From Bacillus sp. MRMR6 (lineage in GTDB: Bacteria; Bacillota; Bacilli; Bacillales; Cytobacillaceae), in assembly GCF_001940785.1 (NCBI RefSeq), contig NZ_MSLS01000014.1, positions 300 to 64,299 on the forward strand: DNA of 64,000 bases. The letters run 5' to 3'. Shown here piece by piece: positions 38,287 to 48,638 of this stretch; position 1 is the first letter of the stretch, and every line of letters starts with the position of its first letter. The translations under genes and the position numbers were made by a program. Below the pieces are notes generated by a model. That model was not told the origin of the DNA, searched no databases, and saw only the letters and a list, made by a program, of their open reading frames with translations.

Positions 38287-39771
38287 TTAACGATAAATCA
38301 GATCGTTCCACCGTAATTCGTTATTGAAAGCATGTGTATTCGTATCGTTATTGATTACTACCATTTCAATTCCAGCTAATTCAGCAAAATCTCTTAGTTG
38401 TTCAGTTGTGACTTTATAAGAGTAGCCAGTATGATGAGCACCACCTGCTTGGATCCAATTTTCAACTGCTTGGCTTAAAGATGGCTGTGTCTTCCATAAT
38501 ACTCGTGCAACAGGAAGGTTTGGCATATCCTGTTCCGGCTGCAGGGCATCTACTTCATTCACAAGAAGACGGAAACGATGGCCAAGATCAATAATGGAAG
38601 CATTTAGCGCAGAACCGCCTTTACCATCGAACACGATTCTTGCAGGATCTTCCTTGCCGCCAATTCCAAGTGGATGAACCTCAATTTTTGGACGAGTAGC
38701 CGAGATCGTTGGGCAGATTTCAAGCATGTGCGCACCAAGTACCATCTCGTTTCCTGGTTCAAAATGATACGTATAGTCTTCCATAAATGAAGTTTCTTCG
38801 TTACCAGCAATGATTTTCATTAAGCGGACAAGCGCTGCTGTTTTCCAATCGCCTTCACCAGCAAAGCCATATCCTTGTGCCATTAAGCGCTGAGCTGCAA
38901 GACCTGGAAGCTGGTGCATGCCGTGTAAATCTTCAAATGTTGTTGTAAATGCTGTATATCCGCCTTCTGTTAAGAACGCCTTCATTCCAAGTTCAATTCT
39001 TGCTTGATAACGAATAGAATCCCTAACTGGTCCATCTGTAAGGCCTACAGGTACGATATCATACAGTTCTTCATATTCAGCCATTAGAGTATCAATTTCC
39101 TGTTCGGTTACGTCATTCATTCTTTGAACCAAATCTCCAACACCGTATCCATTCACTGTCCAGCCAAATTTGATTTGAGCTTCAATTTTATCGCCTTCCG
39201 TTACAGCTACTTGGCGCATATTATCACCGAATCTTGCAACTTTAAGGACTTTGCTTTCTGCAAAGGCTGCTGCCGTTCTCATCCAGCTTCCAATTCGTTC
39301 TCTTACTTCTCCATTTTCCCAGTGACCTACCACTACCTTGCGTTTTACATTCATACGGCTGTGGATGAATCCATGTTCACGGTCACCGTGTGCAGATTGA
39401 TTTAAATTCATGAAATCCATATCAATCGAAGCCCATGGTATATCACGGTTAAATTGAGTCGCTAAGTGCAATAGTGGCTTTTGTAGTGCAGATAGTCCTG
39501 CAATCCACATTTTTGATGGTGAGAATGTATGCATCCATGTAATGATCCCTGCACAATTTTCATCTGAATTTGCTTCAAGAATTAATCTTCGAATTGCATC
39601 TGAATCCTTTACAACTGATTTGAATACCAATTTATAAGGTACAGCTGGATCTGCATCTATACCATTAACAATGACTCTAGAGTTTTCTTCTACTGCTCTA
39701 AGTACATCTTCTCCGTAAAGTAATTGACTTCCAGTGACAAACCAATATTCATATGCTTTTGTAGTTAACAA
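38287..39771 (-). CDS. araA: L-arabinose isomerase
   Basis: A 494-residue cytosolic, Mn-dependent isomerase that converts L-arabinose to L-ribulose. It has the N-terminal [18 protein letters not shown], the active-site region [17 protein letters not shown] with the Glu/His metal ligands, and [18 protein letters not shown]. The start is TTG with GGGGGG 7 nt upstream. It has its own AraR-controlled promoter (39809-39837) although araD lies just upstream on the same strand. Confidence 0.97.
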   Translation of the reverse strand: MLTTKAYEYWFVTGSQLLYGEDVLRAVEENSRVIVNGIDADPAVPYKLVFKSVVKDSDAIRRLILEANSDENCAGIITWMHTFSPSKMWIAGLSALQKPLLHLATQFNRDIPWASIDMDFMNLNQSAHGDREHGFIHSRMNVKRKVVVGHWENGEVRERIGSWMRTAAAFAESKVLKVARFGDNMRQVAVTEGDKIEAQIKFGWTVNGYGVGDLVQRMNDVTEQEIDTLMAEYEELYDIVPVGLTDGPVRDSIRYQARIELGMKAFLTEGGYTAFTTTFEDLHGMHQLPGLAAQRLMAQGYGFAGEGDWKTAALVRLMKIIAGNEETSFMEDYTYHFEPGNEMVLGAHMLEICPTISATRPKIEVHPLGIGGKEDPARIVFDGKGGSALNASIIDLGHRFRLLVNEVDALQPEQDMPNLPVARVLWKTQPSLSQAVENWIQAGGAHHTGYSYKVTTEQLRDFAELAGIEMVVINNDTNTHAFNNELRWNDLIYR

Positions 39772-39808
39772 GGTAAAGCCCCCCAGATCATTTTTGAGTT
39801 TATTTCAC

Positions 39809-39839
39809 TTCATATAGTAAATAAGTTATACGTACAAGT
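39809..39839 (-). promoter_or_regulatory. araA promoter with AraR operator
   Basis: The minus strand reads TTGTAC (39832-39837), 17 nt, TATGAA (39809-39814). The -35 lies inside an AraR box at 39824-39839, ACTTGTACGTATAACT, which matches 13 of 16 positions of ATTTGTACGTACAAAT. AraR binding would cover the -35 directly. Confidence 0.75.
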
Positions 39840-39883
39840 AATTTTAGAAGCAAATGTCTAAAATACCTATGCAGTACTACAAA

Positions 39884-40579
39884 TTATTTTTGACCGTAAT
39901 ATGCATTTGCTCCATGCTTACGCAAGTAATGTTTATCTAATAAAAATTGTTGGATGGGTTGGATATTGGGATTCAATTGAAACGTATGAAGAGCCATTTT
40001 CGCCACTTCTTCCATCACTACTGCATTGTGCACAGCCTGATTAGCATTTTTCCCCCAGCAAAATGGAGCATGATTAAATACCAGTACCCCAGGCATAGCT
40101 GCCGGATCAAGACCTTCTTTCTCAAAGGTTTCGATGATGACATTTCCTGTTTCAAGTTCGTAGGCACGTTCAATTTCCTCTTGAGTCATCTCACGTGTAC
40201 AAGGAACCTCCCCATAATAATAGTCAGCATGAGTGGTACCAAGTGCCGGAATCGGACGCCCTGCTTGTGCCCAACTAGTCGCCCATGGGGAATGAGTATG
40301 AACTACCCCTCCAACGCTTGGAAATGCACGATACAAGGCAAGATGAGTAGGTGTATCAGAGGAAGGGCGCAAATTCCCTTCAACAATATTTCCTTCTAAA
40401 TCAACCACTACGAGGTCCTCAGCTTTTAACTCTTCATAAGGAACTCCGCTTGGCTTGATGACGACAAGATTTTGCTCACGATCAATTCCACTAACATTTC
40501 CCCATGTAAAGGTAACTAAGTTATGCTTTGGCAAAGCCAAATTTGCTTCAAGCACCTCTTGCTTTAATTTTTCTAGCAT
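39884..40579 (-). CDS. araD: L-ribulose-5-phosphate 4-epimerase
   Basis: A 231-residue class II aldolase-fold, metal-dependent epimerase that makes D-xylulose-5-phosphate. It has [26 protein letters not shown] and the metal site [11 protein letters not shown] plus TTHADYYYG. The ATG at 40579 has AAGGAGGAG upstream. Its substrate is made by L-ribulokinase (AraB), which is not found next to araA/araD as it is in B. subtilis. Confidence 0.96.
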   Translation of the reverse strand: MLEKLKQEVLEANLALPKHNLVTFTWGNVSGIDREQNLVVIKPSGVPYEELKAEDLVVVDLEGNIVEGNLRPSSDTPTHLALYRAFPSVGGVVHTHSPWATSWAQAGRPIPALGTTHADYYYGEVPCTREMTQEEIERAYELETGNVIIETFEKEGLDPAAMPGVLVFNHAPFCWGKNANQAVHNAVVMEEVAKMALHTFQLNPNIQPIQQFLLDKHYLRKHGANAYYGQK

Positions 40580-40723
40580 AAAATCTCCTCCTTTTACCAA
40601 GGTACTAGCTCTAATTTGTTAATTTGGCCAATACTATAAAACTGCCTTAAAGTAAGAATACGTTTACAAAACTGTAAAAATATTTTTCAAGTTTCATAGG
40701 ATTTAATCTATGAGACTTGATGA

Positions 40724-40741
40724 ATTTAGCGCTTTCTAAAT
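40724..40741. promoter_or_regulatory. cre-like palindrome upstream of araD
   Basis: ATTTAG-CGCTTT-CTAAAT. The embedded AGAAAGCGCTAAAT (minus strand) matches the cre consensus at 11 of 14. It sits where the -10 of an araD promoter would be, if the -35 is the TTGTAC in the neighbouring AraR box. Confidence 0.45.
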
Positions 40742-40748
40742 TTATTGA

Positions 40749-40764
40749 TGCTATACGTACAAGG
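40749..40764. promoter_or_regulatory. AraR operator (araD, proximal)
   Basis: CCTTGTACGTATAGCA on the minus strand, with the invariant core TTGTACGTA. TTGTAC could again be the -35 element of the araD transcript. Confidence 0.65.
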
Positions 40765-40827
40765 GTTAGAGTAGTAGATAGTAACTCCTTATGACCAACC
40801 TTACAAGTTGATCATAACCAGCCTCAA

Positions 40828-40843
40828 ACTTGTACGTATAACC
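40828..40843. promoter_or_regulatory. AraR operator (araD, distal)
   Basis: ACTTGTACGTATAACC, 79 bp centre-to-centre from the proximal site. Two boxes allow cooperative binding by looping, as known for AraR in B. subtilis. The rest of the 339-bp gap between araD and the GH127 gene is AT-rich without a visible gene. Confidence 0.7.
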
Positions 40844-40918
40844 TTTAATTTGATTGTACCATCTATCATTATTTTTTCAATGGTATTTTAAAAAGTTTTC
40901 GCTTATTAAGTAAAAAGT

Positions 40919-43168
40919 TTACTCCGTAACCACACGAATTCCAAAAACCTTCGGAACTTTTTGCCCCTCATGTGCACAAAACTTTACTTTCACCTTACTC
41001 TTGTCCATTGTTACATGATTTGGAATCTCATATTTAACCAGTACAAACTTATTCATTTCTTCTAACTCTATTTGACCATCTTCTAAGATTACTCCATCAA
41101 CGGTAATATCGAATGATTGCATCGTTTCTATTTCCTTCGTATACATAACAATTAGATGGTTCACTTGATTAGATAGTACTTCTAGATTAAAGGAGAAGTA
41201 TCCACTTGGCCAAGTTTCTCTGTACTTTCGATTGGAAAGTACACCATAACCTACATGTTCCCCTTCAAATTCATGATCCCGTTCTGGCTGCATTTCTCCT
41301 GGCTGCACGAAATCTATCGTTTTCAGTCTAAGTTCACGATCTTTCTCAATAGAGGCTTTATAAGAGATTTCAGCCGCACTCCACTTTTCGTTAGTAAATA
41401 CATCCCAATAGACTGATGTACTCCGATCATGCATTTGGTAAAAAGGTGATAAGCTGACGTCTCGCGGAAACCCTAGGTTCTTTGTTTCAAATAGATGATT
41501 CTCTTCTAAAACCGGCACAACCTGGCTAAGCACTTCCGGATGATCGGTTACCAGTACTGGTGTAAACAATAGGTCAGTTGCATCTATTTCTTGATCAATT
41601 TGTCCTAAATCACCTGCCAAAACAATCGGACCATTCATAAATGCGATCCGGTTTGGGTTATCATTCATTGATTCCACTCTTAAGGTCATTGGAATATTTA
41701 ATTCTAGTTGATCACCACTATTCCATACTCTCTTAAGCGAAATAAAACTAGAAGGTTGTGCATCATGGCTGTACGGTTCACCGTTTATTAAAATAGTCAT
41801 CCCCTGTTCAGCCCAATAAGGATAACGAACTAATAAGGCGAACTCTTTAGGCTCAGTAGATTCAATTCCAAGTGAAATTGAACCGTTTTCTGGATAAGAG
41901 GTAGTTTGATTCACCACAACTCCCATCTCCTTCCAATTCAGCCTAGAAGGAATATATTGATTGATGACAAGAGCATTTTCACCTTGGAAGTAGATGGCGT
42001 TACCATAGCTTGAATGGTTTTCCATTCCTGTACCGACACAACAAGTGAAATCATTGAATTTAGAATTATAAACCTTATGTCCACCCATATCTAAGGAAAC
42101 AAAATAGGTAACAGTGCCTTCACTCGGATGCTGGGAGGCTAAGATATGATTATATAAAACCCTTTCATAATAATCCCCTTGCTCCGCTAGAGCGTTCCAT
42201 TGGAAAAGATGCCTTGTCAGTTTTAACATATTGTAAGAATTACAGGTTTCACAGGTATTTGCACCAAGACGATCATTCAATTTGCCCGCTTCACCAAAAT
42301 GCTCATTTAAACTGTTACCGCCAATTACATAGGAATGCTGGTGTACAACTCGGTCCCAGAAGAATTCCGATATACGTCGGTATGAGTCTTTTTTAGAAAT
42401 TTCATACTGCCGGGCCGCCCCAACCACTTTTGGGATTTGGGTGTTTGCATGTCTGCCTGCAAGCAAGTCTTTTCCATCTGCCAGCGGATTTAATAGTTCA
42501 GCGTGATGGAATAGTTCAGATAATTTCCAAAACCGATTCTCACCAGTATCTTCAGCAAGGTCTGCCAAGGTTTCCGACATCCCGCCAAATTCGCATTTCA
42601 AGACTTCCTCTACCTGCTGTGCATTTAAGCTTGAAAACACATCCTCCAGCCATAGACCAAGCTTTCTTTCAACTTGCAGCGCTTTTTCGTTTTTAGTCAG
42701 CTTGTAAGCGTCACGTAAGCCTGCAAACAATTTGTGAATTGAATACAGCGGGACCCAGCCCCCGTTCAAATCAAAGCCTTGGGAGCGGATATCCCCTGCC
42801 TTTACTTCCTCAAAGATTTCTTTTCCGCGGGGAACACCAGATATATATCCCGTTCCATGTGCTTCTTGGCATAACCCTAATTCATCTACTAAATAGCTTA
42901 CTCGTTCGATCAATCTAGCATCATCCGTTGCTGCCGCCATCATGGCACATGCGGATAAGTAATGGCCTAATGAATGACCAGAAATCCCTAAAGCTTCCCA
43001 GCCTTCATAATTTTTCGACTTTGGTTCTAAGCCTGCATATTCACGGAACCTTGATAAAAGTCTGTCAGGCTCAAGCTGTAATAAATAATCTTTATTTAAA
43101 TCCATTGCATGCTTTAGTGGTCCATCGGTAACACGAACACGGTTAAGATCAAACGCTTTTAGTTTCAT
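40919..43168 (-). CDS. GH127-family beta-L-arabinofuranosidase
   Basis: A 749-residue enzyme of the GH127 clan (also close to GH146). An (alpha/alpha)6 barrel is followed by beta domains. The zinc-thiolate active site is recognisable in NTCETCNSYNMLKL (Glu and Cys ligands) and NDFTCCVGTGMENH, whose cysteine pair includes the nucleophile known for Bifidobacterium HypBA1. It should release beta-linked arabinofuranose, for example from extensin-type hydroxyproline arabinosides or pectic side chains. No signal peptide. Its start is 12 nt after the GH43 stop, so they share a transcript. Confidence 0.9.
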   Translation of the reverse strand: MKLKAFDLNRVRVTDGPLKHAMDLNKDYLLQLEPDRLLSRFREYAGLEPKSKNYEGWEALGISGHSLGHYLSACAMMAAATDDARLIERVSYLVDELGLCQEAHGTGYISGVPRGKEIFEEVKAGDIRSQGFDLNGGWVPLYSIHKLFAGLRDAYKLTKNEKALQVERKLGLWLEDVFSSLNAQQVEEVLKCEFGGMSETLADLAEDTGENRFWKLSELFHHAELLNPLADGKDLLAGRHANTQIPKVVGAARQYEISKKDSYRRISEFFWDRVVHQHSYVIGGNSLNEHFGEAGKLNDRLGANTCETCNSYNMLKLTRHLFQWNALAEQGDYYERVLYNHILASQHPSEGTVTYFVSLDMGGHKVYNSKFNDFTCCVGTGMENHSSYGNAIYFQGENALVINQYIPSRLNWKEMGVVVNQTTSYPENGSISLGIESTEPKEFALLVRYPYWAEQGMTILINGEPYSHDAQPSSFISLKRVWNSGDQLELNIPMTLRVESMNDNPNRIAFMNGPIVLAGDLGQIDQEIDATDLLFTPVLVTDHPEVLSQVVPVLEENHLFETKNLGFPRDVSLSPFYQMHDRSTSVYWDVFTNEKWSAAEISYKASIEKDRELRLKTIDFVQPGEMQPERDHEFEGEHVGYGVLSNRKYRETWPSGYFSFNLEVLSNQVNHLIVMYTKEIETMQSFDITVDGVILEDGQIELEEMNKFVLVKYEIPNHVTMDKSKVKVKFCAHEGQKVPKVFGIRVVTE

Positions 43169-43180
43169 CTGATATCTCCC

Positions 43181-44650
43181 TTAGTGATTTTTTTCCAGCT
43201 TCTTTTTGCCCCATAGAACGGTTCCTTCTTGGTCCATTCCTGTGAACACAATCGTCGGGTTCCAATTCTCCCAATCCCAGGCAGGAATTACTTTCAAGCT
43301 ATAATTCCAGTAGTCGTCAGGAGCAACACCAGGATCATAGATAGATAGTTTTAATGTATTATCTCCCGTTAATTCCCAGCTGCTTTTTTCTTTATTTTCC
43401 ACTTTTCCCTTAGGCAGGAGGGTCAGTTCCGCGGAGGTTTGTAAACTATCATCATACCGCGGAAGGTGAATCTGTTCGTAGTGCCCTACAAGATTTTCTT
43501 CCTTGATTTTTTGTTCCTTTTCCCCTGCATATCTTTCAGGAGATACGACCGGCCAGCCATCTAGAGTCCAAAGGATTTTTCGGACATGTAAATGGGACCA
43601 GTAAATATCTTCACCCGCTCTGGCATTGTGGGTAAGATAATAGTTGCCATCCTCTTCTAGGAGACCATTATGCCCGGTACCAAGCCAGCCATCACTATTC
43701 TCAAACGCATAGCTGCCCACTAATTTGTTTCCTGTATCAAAAGACTCGTCCGTCGTATCGACCATATCCCTGTGGTTATAATCTAGGTACGGACCGGTGA
43801 TACTTTTTGAGCGCGCAGTCCTAACATTATAGGTATCCTCTAACCATTCATAGGAGACGGTTAAATAATAATAACCTGTATCAGGATTGTACATAATTTC
43901 AGGCCCTTCAATCCCATAGCTCATGTTTTTCCTTTGTGCGATCAATGTTCCTTCATCAGTCGGATCTACTAATTTACCAGTGACCTTATCTATTTTGGTA
44001 ATAAAGATGCCGCCAAAATAGGAACCATACACCATCCAAGGCTGTCCTTCATGATCGATCACAATATCAGGATCGATTGCGTTAGCAGTATAGTCATCAC
44101 TTTCTTTTGTTTTAAAAACTGCCCCTTCATCCGTCCATGGTCCTTCTATACTGTCACTCGTTGCAAGGCCAATATAGGAGTTTCTTTTACCGACCGAAGA
44201 AACAGAGTAATACAAATAAAACTTATCATTCATTTCGATTACATTCGGTGCCCAAAAGGTATTGCCGGTTGTCCACTCCCATGCCTCCATTGAGACTTGG
44301 TCAAATACCCGGCCGACAAACTCCCAGTCTATTAAATTCTTAGACTTCCTAATTTGAATACCTGGTGTCGGAGATGCCCCAATCATGTAATCAGTTGAGA
44401 AGGCATAATACCACCCATCCGCTTTAATGATGGCAGCATCATGAGTGAAATTGGTTGTCCAATCCCGTTCTCTATGAACAATGTCAGCATTGACATTCTG
44501 GATTGGCTGCTTTGCAGGTGCTTTGGGGAAACTGATCCCTGAATCATCATTATTATTTGGCTTCGTAAAATGCATTCCTAATAAAATAGACGAGATTACA
44601 AGTATAAAAATGATGAGCCCAAGGACTAGCATTTTAGTTTTTCTATTCAT
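43181..44650 (-). CDS. Membrane-anchored arabinan endo-1,5-alpha-L-arabinosidase (GH43)
   Basis: A 489-residue GH43 enzyme with an uncleaved-looking N-terminal anchor (MLVLGLIIFILVISSILLGM), so it acts outside the cell. A five-bladed propeller follows with Asp in THDAAIIKADG, Asp in NAIDPDIVIDHEG and Glu in GIEGPEIMY, then a C-terminal beta domain ending GTVLWGKKKL as in B. subtilis Abn2. It would start arabinan breakdown and feed AraNPQ. The ATG at 44650 was chosen because GAGGAG lies upstream and the anchor begins there. Confidence 0.9.
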   Translation of the reverse strand: MNRKTKMLVLGLIIFILVISSILLGMHFTKPNNNDDSGISFPKAPAKQPIQNVNADIVHRERDWTTNFTHDAAIIKADGWYYAFSTDYMIGASPTPGIQIRKSKNLIDWEFVGRVFDQVSMEAWEWTTGNTFWAPNVIEMNDKFYLYYSVSSVGKRNSYIGLATSDSIEGPWTDEGAVFKTKESDDYTANAIDPDIVIDHEGQPWMVYGSYFGGIFITKIDKVTGKLVDPTDEGTLIAQRKNMSYGIEGPEIMYNPDTGYYYLTVSYEWLEDTYNVRTARSKSITGPYLDYNHRDMVDTTDESFDTGNKLVGSYAFENSDGWLGTGHNGLLEEDGNYYLTHNARAGEDIYWSHLHVRKILWTLDGWPVVSPERYAGEKEQKIKEENLVGHYEQIHLPRYDDSLQTSAELTLLPKGKVENKEKSSWELTGDNTLKLSIYDPGVAPDDYWNYSLKVIPAWDWENWNPTIVFTGMDQEGTVLWGKKKLEKNH

Positions 44651-44677
44651 TGTGCCGACTCCTCTATGTGCTTTCTT

Positions 44678-44718
44678 AAAACAAAAGGCACTTATCAAGT
44701 CGATGCTGATAAGTGCCT
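44678..44718 (-). terminator. Terminator after araQ
   Basis: AGGCACTTATCA / TGATAAGTGCCT, a 12-bp perfect stem with a 9-nt loop, followed on the minus strand by TTTTGTTTT. It separates araNPQ from the GH43-GH127 unit, perhaps partially. Confidence 0.85.
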
Positions 44719-44783
44719 CAATTTACTCTATTAAACTTCTAAAACCACGAATCAAGAATGCACTTGCATTTGATTTAGTTGTA

Positions 44784-45671
44784 TTAACCTTTTACACCCG
44801 AAATAGCGATTGACTCAATGATTTGTTTTTGGAAGATAATAAACACAATCAACATTGGCAATAAGGCAATGACAGATGCAGCCATGATTAATGGATAATC
44901 ACTTTGAATCGCATAAGATGCATTGAAGTTGGCAATAACCAACTGCAAGGTTTGCTTCTCAGGTGAGTTCAAATAAAGGATTGGACCTAAGTAATCGTTC
45001 CATATTCCCATAAACCACAAAATTAATTGCGCTGCCACCGCTGGCTTAATTAATGGGAAGATAATCTTGTGAAAGATTTGGAAATAAGAGCATCCATCAA
45101 TCTTTGCTGCTTCAATGATTGAGTTAGGAATACTTGTTAAGAACTGTCGTAAGAAGAATATCATGAATATGTTACCGAATAGTCCTGGTACGATTAGCGG
45201 CAGTAAGCTATCAACCCATCCAACAGTAGAGAACATGATAAACTGCGGAATCATGATTACCGGGTAAGGAATCATAACAGAAGCAAATAGCAATAAGAAA
45301 ATCTTATTTTTTCCTTTGAACTGTAATTTAGCAAATGCGAATGCCGCTAAACTAGAGGTGAATGTTCCAATAAGTGTGACAGAAACCGCTACGATTAAAC
45401 TATTACTAATACCTGACAGCAAAGGTCCCATTGACCAAATTTCAGCATACTTTGCAAATGAAATTGTTTCTGGGATCCATACTGGCGGTAGGGCAAATAC
45501 ATCTTCTTTCGATTTAAGCGAAGTAGAGAACATCCATAATAATGGTGCTACCATGAAGATAGCTCCTACACTTAAAAAGGCAAAAACAAATATATTCGTA
45601 ATTCTATCTTTTTTCTTTTCAGACATTGGTTCTGATTTAACCAACTTTTTATCTGCAAATGCACCTTCCAT
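44784..45671 (-). CDS. araQ: Arabino-oligosaccharide ABC transporter permease AraQ
   Basis: A 295-residue MalG-type permease with six membrane helices and the EAA loop EAAKIDGCSYFQIFHKIIFPL that contacts the ATPase. It forms the channel with AraP. No ATPase gene is present, as in B. subtilis, where the shared MsmX serves. AAAGGGG precedes the ATG. Confidence 0.93.
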   Translation of the reverse strand: MEGAFADKKLVKSEPMSEKKKDRITNIFVFAFLSVGAIFMVAPLLWMFSTSLKSKEDVFALPPVWIPETISFAKYAEIWSMGPLLSGISNSLIVAVSVTLIGTFTSSLAAFAFAKLQFKGKNKIFLLLFASVMIPYPVIMIPQFIMFSTVGWVDSLLPLIVPGLFGNIFMIFFLRQFLTSIPNSIIEAAKIDGCSYFQIFHKIIFPLIKPAVAAQLILWFMGIWNDYLGPILYLNSPEKQTLQLVIANFNASYAIQSDYPLIMAASVIALLPMLIVFIIFQKQIIESIAISGVKG

Positions 45672-45712
45672 TATTAAAAGCCCCTTTCTTTTACTCTTTT
45701 ATTCACCAGTTA

Positions 45713-46609
45713 TTAATCCAAATCAAAGGAAGATTTTTCGTTAATCTTAAATTGGATCAGGGTAATAATAAAGATGAAAAGTCCTAGTACTAAGGCCATT
45801 GCAGATGCATAACCTAGTTGGAAGTTACCAAATGCTTTCTGCCATACATAGAATACAACTGACGCTGAACTATATTCTGGTCCTCCCGTAGGAGTCATAA
45901 CGTTAATTTCCGTAAAGATTTGCGCCCCGCCAATAATATTGGTTACGATGATAAAGAAGGTAACCGGCTTTACCATTGGGAGTGTAATATACCAAAAGGC
46001 TTGAAGTGCTCCAGCACCATCTAATTTGGCTGCCTCATAGAATGATTTAGGTACACTTTGTAATGCCGCTAGATATAATAGCATCGTGTAGCCTAAGCCC
46101 TTCCATACTGCCATGATAATCAATGCTGGTTTTACCGTGCTAGTATTTTGCAGCCAGTTAGGGCCTTCAATACCGAATAGTGCTAAAAATTGGTTAACTA
46201 ATCCATAATCTCCGTTGTAAGCCCATTGCCAAAGAATAGAGATCGCAGCAATAGAGGAAACAACCGGAATATAGTAAAGTACTCTAAATGTGTTTGTTCC
46301 AGGAATTCCTCTATTTAATGCCATTGCAAGTAATAGCGCAAGAATAATTCCAATCGGGATACCAAGCATCATGTAAACAGTGTTAAACATGGATTTATAG
46401 AAATACTCATCCTGAAAAACATTGATAAAGTTTTCTAACCCAATAAAATTCATTTGTCCTAATCCATCCCAGTCCGTAAAAGCTCCATAGATTGAATAAA
46501 TAAGTGGAGCCATTGCAAAAATGAGGAATCCTAAGACAGGTGCTGCAATAAATAAGTAAGCATATCTCTGTTCTGTACGATACAGTTTGGAATGTGAAGC
46601 TACTTTCAT
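45713..46609 (-). CDS. araP: Arabino-oligosaccharide ABC transporter permease AraP
   Basis: A 298-residue MalF-type permease with six helices and the EAA loop FYEAAKLDGAGALQAFWYITLPM. It pairs with AraQ, whose gene follows after 41 nt, and AraN upstream. Confidence 0.93.
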   Translation of the reverse strand: MKVASHSKLYRTEQRYAYLFIAAPVLGFLIFAMAPLIYSIYGAFTDWDGLGQMNFIGLENFINVFQDEYFYKSMFNTVYMMLGIPIGIILALLLAMALNRGIPGTNTFRVLYYIPVVSSIAAISILWQWAYNGDYGLVNQFLALFGIEGPNWLQNTSTVKPALIIMAVWKGLGYTMLLYLAALQSVPKSFYEAAKLDGAGALQAFWYITLPMVKPVTFFIIVTNIIGGAQIFTEINVMTPTGGPEYSSASVVFYVWQKAFGNFQLGYASAMALVLGLFIFIITLIQFKINEKSSFDLD

Positions 46610-46703
46610 CTTTCCTCACCCTTTCAAAGAGCATTTTAAGTATATATTTGACATTTCCCTTTTTCTAAATTTCTTTCGTGAAAAAAATTTAGATAAAAGG
46701 AAT

Positions 46704-46741
46704 AAATGGTGCTAGTAATCTTCTAAAAACTAGCACCATTT
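46704..46741 (-). terminator. Intercistronic hairpin between araN and araP
   Basis: AAATGGTGCTAG / CTAGCACCATTT, 12 bp with a 14-nt loop, right after the araN stop. Such stems usually let some read-through pass and stabilise the binding-protein mRNA so that it exceeds the permeases. Confidence 0.8.
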
Positions 46742-46768
46742 ACACTATGTCAAAGTATCATTATTACC

Positions 46769-48133
46769 TTACTTAGCAGCTTTCTTTTCTGCTTCGATTG
46801 CTGCATCTAATAGTTTTTGCATTTTTGGCTGTGCTTCTTTTACATATTCCGCAGCAGTTTGCTTACCATCAAGTACTGGCTGGATATTTTTGAAGAACTC
46901 ATCATACCATTCACCTGTATATGTTTTTTCAGCTGGGAATCCGCGGCCGTAATCGTTAATAATATCAAGGAATTCTTGCTTGTTAGCAGGCTTGATTGAT
47001 TCATTAGCAGCCCACTGCTCTGCAACTGTTACGCTGTTTGGTAATTGAACTTGAGCATCAACTAATGCTTGGTTTCCTTCTTGGTCAGCAGATAGGTACA
47101 ATGCTAACTCAGCAGCTGCTTCGGCATTCTTAGAAGTAGCTCCTACACCAATACCTAGTGAACCAACCCACGCAGCAGGTTTACCAGTTTTTCCTGCAGG
47201 CCAAGGCATTAAGTCGTATTCAAACTTTAATTGCTCTGCATATGTTGCCATATCCCAAGGACCAACAGGGAAGAATGCTAATTCACCCTTCATCCATCTT
47301 TGGTACGTATCAAGTGTTTGTGCTTCTGCAATAGAAGGAGTTACTTTGTGAACGTTTTGCTGATCAGCAAACCATTGTACTGCTTCTGCAAATTCTGGAG
47401 TATCAACTGTTACCTTTGTTCCAGTTTCATCGATCCAGTCTGCACCATTACTCCAAGCAATTGGCTGTAATGACCATTGAATGTTAAAGCCTGTACCAAA
47501 CTGATTAGTTTTACCATCGCCATTTGTATCTTTTGTTAATTGTTGTGCCACTTCAATGAATTCATCTAATGTATAAGGAGTGTCATTGTCAGGAAGTGGA
47601 ATTCCAGCTTCTTCAAACATTGTTTTGTTGTACCCTAATGCAAACGGACCTAAGTCTTTTGGTAATCCATAAATCGCACCTTGACCAAGTGTTTTCCCAT
47701 CAAAACGATATTTATTGATACCTTTTTCCCAAATATCGTCGATGCTAACACCTTCTGAACCTTCAACAAACTCAGTGATATCTTTTAGCACACCAGAGTT
47801 AACATATGCTTTAACTTGAGCTGGGTTGTAGAAGAAAACATCTGGAATCTTCTTACCAGCGATTGCTGCTTTCAACTTTGTATCATATTGATCTGGAGCA
47901 ACTTGAACTAAAGTAACTTTTACATCTGGATTTGATGCTTCAAAACGCTTTACAGTAGCTGTATAAGCTTCTAATTCTTTTGGCTGTCCTCTAAACATGA
48001 AAGTGATTTCCGTTTTTCCAGATTTGCTATCTCCTGAACCACTTTCTTTACCACCACAACCAGCTAATACTGCACTGATAACCATAATTGCAAGAAGCAA
48101 CATGATACCCATTTTTTTAGATGATTTAAACAA
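46769..48133 (-). CDS. araN: Arabino-oligosaccharide-binding lipoprotein AraN
   Basis: A 454-residue extracellular solute-binding protein of ABC importer family 1. The lipoprotein signal ends at LAGCGGK (Cys26). The ligand domains contain [31 protein letters not shown] and [13 protein letters not shown]. It should bind alpha-1,5-arabino-oligosaccharides. It begins the araNPQ operon with a leader of about 290 nt and is controlled by AraR and CcpA sites upstream. Confidence 0.94.
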   Translation of the reverse strand: MFKSSKKMGIMLLLAIMVISAVLAGCGGKESGSGDSKSGKTEITFMFRGQPKELEAYTATVKRFEASNPDVKVTLVQVAPDQYDTKLKAAIAGKKIPDVFFYNPAQVKAYVNSGVLKDITEFVEGSEGVSIDDIWEKGINKYRFDGKTLGQGAIYGLPKDLGPFALGYNKTMFEEAGIPLPDNDTPYTLDEFIEVAQQLTKDTNGDGKTNQFGTGFNIQWSLQPIAWSNGADWIDETGTKVTVDTPEFAEAVQWFADQQNVHKVTPSIAEAQTLDTYQRWMKGELAFFPVGPWDMATYAEQLKFEYDLMPWPAGKTGKPAAWVGSLGIGVGATSKNAEAAAELALYLSADQEGNQALVDAQVQLPNSVTVAEQWAANESIKPANKQEFLDIINDYGRGFPAEKTYTGEWYDEFFKNIQPVLDGKQTAAEYVKEAQPKMQKLLDAAIEAEKKAAK

Positions 48134-48197
48134 GTAAATCCCTCCAATACTTATCTTTTATTTTTTTAAAAAATTTAACCCCATGATAGAATTTCTT

Positions 48198-48211
48198 TGA
48201 AAGCGCATCTA
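48198..48211. promoter_or_regulatory. cre-like site in the araN leader
   Basis: TGAAAGCGCATCTA matches the cre consensus at 11 of 14. Next to it lies a dyad CTACTTT / AAAGTAG (48209-48234). A roadblock role is possible. Confidence 0.4.
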
Positions 48212-48403
48212 CTTTTATATAATATAGAAAGTAGATATGTTACTACTAGAATAACAGAATAATAGAATGCCAAAATATAGATGTACGGACATGTTGAACA
48301 ATTACATAAGAATCCCTCCTAGAAATTCTTTCGCAATTAAGTTAATAACCTTAAACTATGAAAGTTTTCCTGCCCTTTTTCTAGAGATCTTGTTGCAAAT
48401 CTA

Positions 48404-48417
48404 TGAAAGCGTATTCT
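48404..48417. promoter_or_regulatory. CcpA (cre) site at the araN promoter
   Basis: TGAAAGCGTATTCT matches TGWAANCGNTNWCA at 12 of 14. It lies just downstream of the predicted araN transcription start, a position that represses in the presence of glucose. Confidence 0.65.
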
Positions 48418-48428
48418 CTACACTTCAA

Positions 48429-48457
48429 ATAGTAATATACCTGTTCGTACATGTCAA
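48429..48457 (-). promoter_or_regulatory. araN promoter with AraR operator
   Basis: TTGACA (48452-48457), 17 nt, TACTAT (48429-48434) on the minus strand. The spacer holds an AraR-like box at 48439-48454 (TGTTCGTACA core, 11 of 16). Repressor bound here would block RNA polymerase. Confidence 0.65.
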
Positions 48458-48479
48458 TTAGTTTTATAAAAAATATTTA

Positions 48480-48510
48480 CTTTGTACGTACGTGTTTTAT
48501 GAAGCATAAT
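48480..48510 (+). promoter_or_regulatory. araR promoter with AraR operator
   Basis: TTGTAC (48482-48487), 17 nt, CATAAT (48505-48510). The -35 is inside the AraR box CTTTGTACGTACGTGT (48480-48495, 12 of 16). Its centre is 41 bp from the araN box, close to the operator spacing known for looping pairs in B. subtilis; autoregulation is expected. Confidence 0.65.
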
Positions 48511-48578
48511 TTAGTATAATTTAGACATAGTAAATCTTTGTTTAATTTGGTAGTATAGTCATAATAATTCATTTAAAC

Positions 48579-48594
48579 TGTTGTACGTATAAGT
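48579..48594. promoter_or_regulatory. AraR operator in the araR leader
   Basis: TGTTGTACGTATAAGT, 12 of 16 to the AraR consensus, 45 bp before the araR start codon. It is the third box of the divergent araN-araR region. Confidence 0.6.
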
Positions 48595-48638
48595 TGTTTA
48601 ATATGGAAATGATTAATTGGATGAAAGAGTGGTGTAAT

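Noticed and set aside
39947-40399. 150-residue frame on the plus strand inside araD
   Set aside because: It is a shadow of araD, which has full family motifs and a strong ribosome binding site.
45316-45744. 142-residue frame opposite araQ
   Set aside because: It is antisense to a well-conserved permease and has no own start signal.
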